Positions 7,737-13,230 of a stretch of DNA of 13,230 nt are shown here, piece after piece (positions within the stretch are counted from its first letter, which is position 1; each line of letters begins with the position of its first letter). Where the stretch lies: the NCBI GenBank assembly GCA_031422315.1, contig JANOQN010000046.1, positions 1 to 13,230 on the forward strand. The letters run 5' to 3'. The translations under genes were made by a program, and so were the position numbers. The stretch is from JANNYA01 sp031422315. Its GTDB lineage: Bacteria > Pseudomonadota > Gammaproteobacteria > Xanthomonadales > SZUA-5. The notes under the pieces were generated by a model. It was not told the origin of the DNA. It ran no database searches and saw nothing but the letters and a program-made list of their open reading frames with translations.

Positions 7737-8474
7737 TCAATTGGTTTGCGCGGGCCCAAGCTGCTTTTCCGCCGGTGCTGATTGAACGGTTTCTGGCGTA
7801 CGGATACCCATTTCAGCTTCAAGACGCCTAAGTGCGTCATCGGCCATTTGCGATTCCATGCGCTGCTCGGCTTCGATGCTTGCGACACCTTCATTTGACA
7901 TATCGGCGCTGACCCGAACAGCCGCGCGGTTTTTGTCGACTTTGCGTTGGATCACTTCTTCAAGCTGACCAAAATCGGTCGACACATTGAAGTTAAAACT
8001 CTCCGCTAATTTGGCGACTTCGGCCTCAGCTTCGCTCATTTTAAGCTCGGCTTCTTGCGAGTCAATCTTGTTGCGGACATCCGCTAATCGTTTGCCAGCA
8101 TGCTTAATCTTCTTGAGATTATTATCATAGCTGCCTTCATGCATTTTCAGCTGCTCAAGATTTTGATTCAACTCGCCGCGCGCTTTTTCAAGCTCCATCG
8201 CGAATTTCGCTGCAGTTTCACGATCACCGGCTTTCAAGTAGGCTTTTGCTTGTGCTTCGAGCTTCGAAACGTGTGCTTCATTGGCTTTGACCTGTCGATT
8301 AACTTTTTCGACGAGTGCGCGATACAGCTCCAGGCCCTCGCGGCCTTCTTTAAGCTGCTCAACGGAATGATCGTATTCATAGCGCATCTGCGCAATGGGA
8401 TCCGCTTCCCAGAACATATTCGCGACTTTGTTAATTTGTGCGCGCAGCGCAGCCCAGAGCTTTCCGAAAATCAT
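7737..8474 (-). CDS. PspA/IM30-family membrane-remodelling protein
   Basis: PspA/IM30/Vipp1 proteins are ESCRT-III-like helical proteins that assemble on stressed inner membranes and limit proton leakage. The 245 residues begin with an amphipathic membrane-binding helix (MIFGKLWAALRAQINKVAN) and then form a nearly continuous coiled coil to about residue 160, ending in a shorter helical part (170-220) and a Pro/Ala/Gln-rich tail. KAYLKAGDRETAAKFAMEL (77-95) matches the A..AL..G.E..A hairpin of the family. It is longer than E. coli PspA (222 residues) and clearly diverged from it. There is no pspB, pspC or pspF in the window, so the classical sigma-54 circuit is not evident. A strong AAGGAAAGG Shine-Dalgarno precedes the ATG. 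It heads the cluster with the SBP/OmpA fusion, ubiJ and ubiB. Confidence 0.9.
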   Translation of the reverse strand: MIFGKLWAALRAQINKVANMFWEADPIAQMRYEYDHSVEQLKEGREGLELYRALVEKVNRQVKANEAHVSKLEAQAKAYLKAGDRETAAKFAMELEKARGELNQNLEQLKMHEGSYDNNLKKIKHAGKRLADVRNKIDSQEAELKMSEAEAEVAKLAESFNFNVSTDFGQLEEVIQRKVDKNRAAVRVSADMSNEGVASIEAEQRMESQMADDALRRLEAEMGIRTPETVQSAPAEKQLGPAQTN

Positions 8475-8504
8475 GGCCTTTCCTTTTTAACTGATGAAAA
8501 CCTG

Positions 8505-8510
8505 ATTATG
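8505..8510 (-). promoter_or_regulatory. Possible -10 box of the pspA cluster
   Basis: CATAAT on the minus strand lies about 31 nt upstream of the pspA ATG. The -35 position, 17 nt further out, reads TATCTA and is poor, so an activator or another sigma factor may be involved. No convincing sigma-54 or sigma-E element was found between 8475 and 8600. Confidence 0.25.
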
Positions 8511-8547
8511 GCGAATTCAATGCGCAGTAGATAGCAGCGCGTATGTT

Positions 8548-8568
8548 AAAAACGCGAGGGGTTTCGCG
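8548..8568 (-). terminator. Possible second leftward terminator downstream of sucD
   Basis: Read leftward, CGCGA and TCGCG form a 5-bp stem with loop AACCCC, followed directly by five T's. It lies 36 bp beyond the stronger terminator of sucD and upstream of pspA, and may catch read-through. Confidence 0.45.
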
Positions 8569-8593
8569 CCCATGACCCAAGCCTGTGAAGCAG

Positions 8594-8621
8594 AAAAAGG
8601 AAACGCCGGTAAGAACCGGCG
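8594..8621 (-). terminator. Rho-independent terminator of sucCD
   Basis: Read leftward, CGCCGGT and ACCGGCG pair over 7 bp around the loop TCTT, and the tract TTTCCTTTTT follows. The stem is GC-rich and the position, about 115 nt after the sucD stop, is right for the end of the sucCD transcript. Confidence 0.7.
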
Positions 8622-8735
8622 CTTTGTGTCGTGACGTGTATTCAGTTTTCAAATCAAGCTGCGTAATCGATATCAGTATTACGCCAGCGAAGCGCTGAAC
8701 CGCGCCACCCTCTCTGCGTGGGTAGCGCAGCCAAG
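8594..8735 (-). ncRNA. Highly structured sucD 3' UTR, candidate 3'-UTR-derived small RNA
   Basis: Between the sucD stop and its terminator there are three further perfect inverted repeats: CTGCG/CGCAG (8714-8730), CAGCG/CGCTG (8685-8697) and GCGTAAT/ATTACGC (8661-8684), the last two directly abutting. With the terminator hairpin this makes four stems in about 130 nt and no open frame of note. In E. coli the sRNA SdhX (RybD) is cut from the 3' UTR of the same gene, sucD, so a processed RNA is plausible here. That is inference; the hairpins are what is seen. Confidence 0.3.
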
Positions 8736-9959
8736 CTATTTCTTCTTTGCTGCTGCTTTCTTTGCAGGTGCTTTCTTAGCAGGTGCTTTTTTAGCTGCTG
8801 GCTTTGCCGCTGCTTTCTTTGCAACTGGCTTGGCTGCTGCTTTTTTTGCAACAGGTTTAGCCGCTGGCTTGGCTGCTGCTTTCTTCGCAACTGGCTTGGC
8901 TGCTGGCTTGGCTGCTGGCTTAGCTGCTGGCTTAGCTGCTGGCTTGGCGGCTGCTTTTTTGGCAACTGGCTTTGCGGCCGGCTTAGCTGCTGGTTTTGCA
9001 GCTGCTTTCACTGCGGTTTTTTTTGCTGCTTCTGCTGGTTTCGGTGCGCTTATTTTCATGGGCGGTTTCACTTTTTTAGAGGAGACGCCCTGAAGGCGTC
9101 GGAGGACTGCCTCACCTAATTCTGCAGGTGAGTCGACTGTCGTGACTCCTGCGGCTTCAAGTGCTGCAATTTTGGCTGCCGCGGTTCCTTTCCCTCCCGC
9201 GACAATGGCACCAGCATGCCCCATCCGTTTTCCTGGAGGTGCGGCAAGACCGGCGATATACGCCACCACGGGTTTGGTGACGTGTTCTTGGATAAATTCG
9301 GCCGCTTCTTCTTCTGCGGAGCCGCCGATTTCACCCACCATGATGATCGCATCCGTCTGCGGATCATCTTGGAATAAACGCAGGCAATCAATGAAGTTGA
9401 GCCCGTGGATAGGGTCACCACCGATACCAATACAGGTACTTTGACCTAAACCTACTTGCGTGGTTTGGAAAACCGCCTCATAGGTCAACGTGCCAGAGCG
9501 AGAAACGATACCAACGCGGCCTGGCTTATGAATCATGCCCGGCATAATGCCGATTTTGCAGGCCCCTGGCGTAATAATGCCTGGGCAGTTAGGCCCGATC
9601 AGGTAGGTATTTGGATAGTCTTTCAGCACGTTTTTAACGCGCAACATATCCAAAACCGGGATGCCTTCAGTAATGCAGACGATGACGCGGATACCCGCAT
9701 CGGCGGCTTCCAATATTGCGTCAGCCGCAAACGGTGGCGGCACGAAAATCATTGATGCATTCGCGCCGGTTTCTTCGACTGCATCCTGCACCGTGTTAAA
9801 AACCGGCAAACCGATGTGATCTTTACCGCCCTTGCCCGGCGTTACACCGCCGACAAATTTGGTGCCATATTCAATCGCTTGCTCAGAGTGAAACGTACCC
9901 TGTGCGCCGGTGAAGCCTTGGCAAATAACGCGTGTATGTTTATCGACTAAAACTGCCAC
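8736..9959 (-). CDS. sucD: Succinyl-CoA synthetase alpha subunit with a histone H1-like Lys/Ala/Pro C-terminal tail
   Basis: With SucC, SucD converts succinyl-CoA, ADP or GDP and phosphate to succinate, CoA and ATP or GTP in the TCA cycle. Residues 1-291 are a complete alpha subunit: VICQGFTGAQGTFHS (11-25) binds CoA, SRSGTLTYE lies at 153-161, and the phosphorylated histidine is H248 in MGHAGAI. Family members normally stop near residue 290. This protein continues to 407. Residues 292-308 are a short link (SSKKVKPPMKISAPKPAE) and about 309-407 are KPAAK, PVAKK and AAAK repeats, one-third lysine with a single acidic residue, like AlgP or eukaryotic histone H1. The start is GTG at 9959 behind AAGGAGC, 10 nt after the sucC stop. 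A run of six A's (9072-9077) sits at the domain junction; losing one A would give TGA after residue 296. The catalytic assignment is certain; the role of the tail is unknown. Confidence 0.96.
   Translation of the reverse strand: MAVLVDKHTRVICQGFTGAQGTFHSEQAIEYGTKFVGGVTPGKGGKDHIGLPVFNTVQDAVEETGANASMIFVPPPFAADAILEAADAGIRVIVCITEGIPVLDMLRVKNVLKDYPNTYLIGPNCPGIITPGACKIGIMPGMIHKPGRVGIVSRSGTLTYEAVFQTTQVGLGQSTCIGIGGDPIHGLNFIDCLRLFQDDPQTDAIIMVGEIGGSAEEEAAEFIQEHVTKPVVAYIAGLAAPPGKRMGHAGAIVAGGKGTAAAKIAALEAAGVTTVDSPAELGEAVLRRLQGVSSKKVKPPMKISAPKPAEAAKKTAVKAAAKPAAKPAAKPVAKKAAAKPAAKPAAKPAAKPAAKPVAKKAAAKPAAKPVAKKAAAKPVAKKAAAKPAAKKAPAKKAPAKKAAAKKK
8739..9050 (-). repeat. Short tandem repeats encoding the SucD Lys/Ala/Pro tail
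   Basis: The tail is built from degenerate 12-nt units (Lys-Pro-Ala-Ala) broken by PVAKK and AAAK blocks. The clearest array is five tandem 12-mers, CTGGCTTGGCTG and variants on the plus strand, at 8891-8950. PVAKK recurs four times, at residues 331, 356, 369 and 378. Copies differ mostly at third codon positions (GCC, GCT, GCA and GCG for Ala; AAG and AAA for Lys), which points to constraint on the protein and not merely on the DNA. Confidence 0.85.
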
Positions 9960-9969
9960 TTTAAGCTCC

Positions 9970-11139
9970 TTAGTTTGTGCCGTTCGCAGCAGCGACGACT
10001 TTTTTCGCGGCGTCGCTTAAATCGCTTGCCGAAATGATCTTGAATGACGAGGCGCGCAGCATATCGCGACCTTTCTCGACGTTAGTGCCTTCTAAGCGAA
10101 CCACAATTGGAAGCGTCAAGCCGACTTCTTTAACCGCAGCAATAATGCCTTCAGCAATCAAATCGCAGCGTACGATACCGCCGAAGATATTGACCAAAAT
10201 GGCTCTCGCTTTCGGGTTCGATAAGATTAGCTTCAACGCTTCGGTAACGCGCTCGGTAGTTGCGCCGCCGCCTACGTCTAGGAAGTTGGCTGGCTCACCG
10301 CCATAGAGTTTGATGACGTCCATCGTCGCCATTGCAAGACCGGCGCCGTTGACCATGCAGGCAATATCACCGTCCATAGTGACGTAGTTGAGATTGTGTT
10401 TGCTGGCTGCGGCTTCGATAGGATCTTCTTGGCTTAAATCGCGCATGGCTTCTAAATCAGCGTGACGGAACAGTGCGTTTTCGTCCGCATTGATCTTGGC
10501 ATCCAAAATGAGCAAATCGCCAGCTGGATTAATTACTAATGGATTGATTTCGACCATGCTGAGGTCTAACTCATTAAACATTTTAAACACGCCGAGCATA
10601 ATTTTGGTGAGCTGGCCGACCTGCTTGGCGCCTAAGCCCATCGCGAAGCCGAACTTGCGGCACTCGTAAGCTTGTAATGATTGTACGAAATCGACTTCAA
10701 GGGTAAAAATCTTTTCAGGCGTTTCGTTGGCAACCTGTTCGATATCAACACCGCCGGATGGCGAACCTACGAAGGCGACCTTACGGCTTTGGCGATCGAC
10801 CACAATACTGAGATAAAGCTCTTTTGAGATTTCAGTAGCTTCGGTCACCAAGACTTGATTGATCGGCAGCGCCAAGCCCGCAGATTGATAGGTGACCATT
10901 TTAGTGCCGAGCATTTTTCCGGCCGCATCACGTACTTGCTGTAGCGTTTTGCAAAGCTTGACACCGCCCGCTTTGCCTCGACCACCTGCATGTATCTGCG
11001 CTTTTACCACCCACTGCTCACCGCCTAGACTTCTTGCGGCATCTACTGCGCCTTCTGCCGTTACTGCGATGTGCCCGAGAGGAATTGGCATTCCATATTT
11101 TACGAACAACTCTTTGGCTTGATACTCATGAAAATTCAT
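9970..11139 (-). CDS. sucC: Succinyl-CoA synthetase (ADP-forming) beta subunit
   Basis: SucC is the ATP-grasp, nucleotide-binding and dimerising subunit of succinyl-CoA synthetase. Its 389 residues match the E. coli length of 388. MNFHEYQAKELF is the canonical start. The ATP-grasp lysine region is KAQIHAGGRGKAGGVKL (46-62), the metal-binding acidic residues are in VEINPL (E197) and LDAKIN (D213), VNGAGLAMATMD lies at 263-274, and NIFGGIVRCD (317-326) belongs to the carboxy-terminal ligase domain. No key residue is missing and the length is normal, so the unusual tail is confined to SucD. A GGAG lies just upstream of the ATG. sucA and sucB are not adjacent; the gene is transcribed divergently from pilS. 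Confidence 0.97.
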   Translation of the reverse strand: MNFHEYQAKELFVKYGMPIPLGHIAVTAEGAVDAARSLGGEQWVVKAQIHAGGRGKAGGVKLCKTLQQVRDAAGKMLGTKMVTYQSAGLALPINQVLVTEATEISKELYLSIVVDRQSRKVAFVGSPSGGVDIEQVANETPEKIFTLEVDFVQSLQAYECRKFGFAMGLGAKQVGQLTKIMLGVFKMFNELDLSMVEINPLVINPAGDLLILDAKINADENALFRHADLEAMRDLSQEDPIEAAASKHNLNYVTMDGDIACMVNGAGLAMATMDVIKLYGGEPANFLDVGGGATTERVTEALKLILSNPKARAILVNIFGGIVRCDLIAEGIIAAVKEVGLTLPIVVRLEGTNVEKGRDMLRASSFKIISASDLSDAAKKVVAAANGTN

Positions 11140-11171
11140 GCCGACTCCACTAGTTTTAAACAGGGCTTTTT

Positions 11172-11225
11172 CGAACGGGGCTCATTTGAACTTTGCTCAT
11201 TTGGAGGCTCAATTGAACGGAGCCT
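11172..11225 (-). repeat. Four imperfect direct repeats in the sucC leader
   Basis: The units, plus strand, are roughly TTGAACGGGGCTCA: 11172-11184, 11185-11199, 11200-11211 and 11212-11225, at 12-15 bp spacing. The last two also contain a GGCTC/GAGCC inverted pair (11206-11210 and 11220-11224). If the promoter at 11240-11268 is right, the array lies in the sucC 5' UTR. It could be an operator, an RNA element or simple duplication. Confidence 0.4.
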
Positions 11226-11239
11226 ACCATAATTTTAAT

Positions 11240-11268
11240 AATGTAAAGCACCTTTCCATATTGGTCAA
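11240..11268 (-). promoter_or_regulatory. Putative sigma-70 promoter of sucCD
   Basis: On the minus strand TTGACC (11263-11268) and TACATT (11240-11245) are separated by exactly 17 bp, 5/6 and 4/6 matches to the consensus. Transcription would start near 11233, giving a leader of about 95 nt before the sucC ATG. Confidence 0.5.
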
Positions 11269-11357
11269 TAGCTTTTTTAGTAATGACCCTTACAATGCAT
11301 ACTCTGTTACTCAAACAGCCTGATTTTTTATCTGCATTTTGCACGAGGGCAAATCCT

Positions 11358-12959
11358 ATGAGCCAAGAATTAGATACCGTGCCGCAGCGCAATGAACTCT
11401 ATTTGCTCAGCTTGTTTCGGGTATTCCAAGCCACGGTGCTGCTAATATTTTTACTGCTCGGATCGACCTTCCTGCCCGCAGTTCCAAGCACGTCATTGCG
11501 AGTCGTTGCGCTGCTCTATCTCGTTGGAGCCGTTGTGCTGATGCAGCTAAGCCAACGCCGCACTGGAAAAATTACCGCCGAAGTATTGATCGGTGCCGGT
11601 TTGGATTTGACAGTGGCTGCTATTGCGCTGCGAAATTTCGGCGGTGTATCTAGCGGCGCGGGCGCGCTGATGTTAATCACTATCGCGCTTACAGCCTCAA
11701 CCTTGACGGCACGGCTTTCGGCGTTCGTCGCTGCGATTGCCGCGTTGATCGCAGTAGGCGAAGCGCTTTATACCGCCTTAACGTCACCGAGTGAACCGCG
11801 CAATTTAGTGCAGACCGGGCTGTTTGGGCTAAGCTTTTTTATTGTTAGCGGCCTTATTTTCTGGCTAGGCCGGCGATTTCGAGAATCCCAAGCCTTAGCG
11901 GAGAAGCGCGGTGAAGAATTATTGAGCTTGGCAGAAGTCAACGAGCTGATCATCCAGCGCATGCGCACCGGCGTATTAGTGGTGGATATCATTGGTGAAG
12001 TGCGCCGCTATAACGAGTCAGCTTGGTATCTGTTGGGCATGCCCTCGCCACAAAATCGCCACCTGCGGCATTTCGCACGCCCTTTGCTGGTGCGTCTGCG
12101 CGAATGGCTAGTTGACAACAAGCATGATCCCAATCCAGTTGCCGTCACGACCGGTGTGCCACCGATTATTCCAAGGATGACACGCATCGGTTCGGATGAT
12201 GCTGCGCTCGTACTCATCTTTCTTGAGGACGAAACGCAAGTGTCACGCCGAGCGGAAGAGATGACACTGAGTTCGCTCGGTCGGCTTTCTGCCAGTATCG
12301 CGCACGAGGTTCGCAATCCGCTCGGCGCGATCAGCAACGCCGCGCAGCTGCTGCAAGAGTCCGAGCTGTCGCTGATGGATATGCAGCTAGTCGACATTAT
12401 CAACAGCCAGTGCCGGCGCATGAACGGTATCGTTGAGAATGTTTTACAGCTGTCCAGACGCGAACGCTCACGCCCAGAGGACACTCTGCTCAACGATTGG
12501 ATTAAGCAGTTCGTCATTGAATTCAAGCAGAGCCTGCCCGCGGGTGCTGACCCATTGAAGATTCAAATCGGCAGCAAACCGGTGCGCGCGCTGATTGATC
12601 CATCGCAACTTACGCAAGCCTGTTGGAACTTGGTTCGTAATTCATTAGCTTATGGGCAACGCCTAGATCAGCCCGCCGAAGTCATCATTCGAATTCGGAT
12701 ACCGGACGATTCGATCGGCGCGATGATCGAGATCGCAGATCGTGGCCCTGGCGTACCGGAAAAATTTCGAGCCAGCCTATTTCAGCCGTTCTTTACCACA
12801 AGATCAGACGGCACTGGATTGGGGCTATATATTTGTAAAGAGTTACTGGAAGCTAATCAGGCCAGCATTGAATACTTGGCCATTCCAACCGGTGGTTCGT
12901 GCTTTAGGATTCGACTGACTGCGCCGAGTCCGGTGAGTGGTAAGCAAGGTGGGGGTTAG
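11358..12959 (+). CDS. pilS: PilS-type sensor histidine kinase for type IV pilus regulation
   Basis: PilS is an inner-membrane histidine kinase that phosphorylates the sigma-54 activator PilR to control pilin expression. I start at the ATG at 11358 (MSQELDTVPQRNELY), which has GAGGG 8 nt upstream; an earlier in-frame ATG at 11283 would add 25 unrelated residues. The 533 residues match the usual length. Hydrophobic segments between about 20 and 171 give six likely transmembrane helices. A PAS-like region follows (LAEVNELIIQRMRTGVLVVD, 191-210). The H-box is SIAHEVRNPLGAISNA with H316. The ATPase domain has the N-box N424/N428, the G1 box DRGPGVP (461-467) and the G2 box TGLGL (486-490). Sequence and place beside sucCD both support PilS over other kinases. 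TACAAT at 11291 may be its -10 box, without a good -35. pilR, usually next, is not seen in the 271 bp that follow. Confidence 0.92.
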   Translation: MSQELDTVPQRNELYLLSLFRVFQATVLLIFLLLGSTFLPAVPSTSLRVVALLYLVGAVVLMQLSQRRTGKITAEVLIGAGLDLTVAAIALRNFGGVSSGAGALMLITIALTASTLTARLSAFVAAIAALIAVGEALYTALTSPSEPRNLVQTGLFGLSFFIVSGLIFWLGRRFRESQALAEKRGEELLSLAEVNELIIQRMRTGVLVVDIIGEVRRYNESAWYLLGMPSPQNRHLRHFARPLLVRLREWLVDNKHDPNPVAVTTGVPPIIPRMTRIGSDDAALVLIFLEDETQVSRRAEEMTLSSLGRLSASIAHEVRNPLGAISNAAQLLQESELSLMDMQLVDIINSQCRRMNGIVENVLQLSRRERSRPEDTLLNDWIKQFVIEFKQSLPAGADPLKIQIGSKPVRALIDPSQLTQACWNLVRNSLAYGQRLDQPAEVIIRIRIPDDSIGAMIEIADRGPGVPEKFRASLFQPFFTTRSDGTGLGLYICKELLEANQASIEYLAIPTGGSCFRIRLTAPSPVSGKQGGG

Positions 12960-12978
12960 TTGAGCCAACACCCCTATC

Positions 12979-13002
12979 GTCATTTCCGCGCAGGCGGGAA
13001 TC
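12979..13002 (+). repeat. Palindromic REP-like repeat, copy 3, downstream of pilS
   Basis: It shares the GTCATT-(C)CCGCG...GCGGGAATC layout of the dnaX copies. The stem TTTCCGC (12983-12989) pairs with GCGGGAA (12994-13000) with one T-G wobble. It begins 19 bp after the pilS stop. Confidence 0.75.
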
Positions 13003-13079
13003 GTGTGAAGCGGGCACCCTATCCATGAACCACTACCTAAAACCGGCCTCTTTTTTCGACAATGCTCCAAACGACTCCC

Positions 13080-13098
13080 CTCTCCCTTTATGGGAGAG
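13080..13098. repeat. Palindromic CTCTCCC/GGGAGAG hairpin
   Basis: CTCTCCC (13080-13086) and GGGAGAG (13092-13098) form a perfect 7-bp stem with loop TTTAT. Two further TGGGAGAG copies at 13185 and 13200 suggest a second dispersed repeat family. No T-run follows on either strand, so it does not look like a terminator. Confidence 0.55.
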
Positions 13099-13230
13099 CT
13101 TTGCCCCAAAGTGTGCTTTGCCCGTTTCTCCACATGAACCGTTAGACTTGCGGCAAGCCATCGCGCAGAGTAGCCGACGCCTTTTGGGAGAGATACCTGT
13201 GGGAGAGCATGGTTTTGATCAATGGCAATG

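Larger units (their letters stand above)
12960..13230. other. Gene-free, repeat-rich stretch after pilS
   Basis: No credible coding frame starts here on either strand. The 271 bp hold one copy of the palindromic repeat also found in dnaX, a CTCTCCC/GGGAGAG hairpin, and three copies of TGGGAGAG (13091, 13185, 13200). A possible ATG at 13209 reads MVLINGN, which does not look like the start of PilR. Confidence 0.6.

Noticed and set aside
8891..8950. CRISPR-like regular array
   Set aside because: The 12-bp units are contiguous without spacers and encode the SucD tail.
8718..9119. Plus-strand open frames opposite the SucD tail, rich in Ala, Gly, Leu, Phe and Cys
   Set aside because: They are the mirror of Lys/Ala/Pro codon repeats and have no independent start signal. 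Hydrophobic repeats in them do not indicate a membrane protein.
13209..13230. Start of pilR at the right edge
   Set aside because: The only open start reads MVLINGN, unlike a receiver-domain N-terminus, and sits in repeat sequence.

Overview
The window reads as chromosomal housekeeping DNA from a gammaproteobacterium of roughly 50% GC. A sucC-sucD pair lying back to back with a pilS-type sensor kinase is an arrangement I recall from Xanthomonadales, and UbiJ-UbiB, a DnaX with bacterial clamp-loader motifs and a tRNA-Thr(TGT) with encoded CCA all fit. The assignment rests on gene content and order only.

Layout from left to right. The 5' part of dnaX (minus strand, cut by the left edge) carries two facing palindromic repeats inside its coding sequence. 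Behind it, on the same strand, is an unnamed secreted protein gene. A tRNA-Thr follows on the plus strand. Then come an AlkB-type dioxygenase and a small secreted protein (minus), and a compact leftward cluster pspA, substrate-binding/OmpA fusion, ubiJ, ubiB. The sucC-sucD operon is also leftward and ends in a highly structured 3' UTR with terminators. Divergent from sucC is pilS (plus strand), followed by a gene-free, repeat-rich 271-bp tail in which no pilR start is visible.

Functionally, sucCD supplies the substrate-level phosphorylation step of the TCA cycle, UbiJ/UbiB serve ubiquinone synthesis, and PspA with a membrane-anchored periplasmic SBP-OmpA protein probably monitors or protects the cell envelope. 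The pspA-to-ubiB cluster therefore links membrane integrity with the respiratory quinone pool. PilS would control type IV pilus genes through PilR, which is not in the window.

The most unusual feature is SucD. After a complete, canonical succinyl-CoA synthetase alpha subunit it runs on for about 115 residues as a histone H1-like Lys/Ala/Pro repeat tail. The junction holds a run of six A's, and loss of one A would end SucD at once at residue 296, so the tail may be a recent fusion, a slippage-controlled extension or a sequencing artefact. The repeat units of the tail differ mainly at synonymous positions, which argues that the tail itself is translated.
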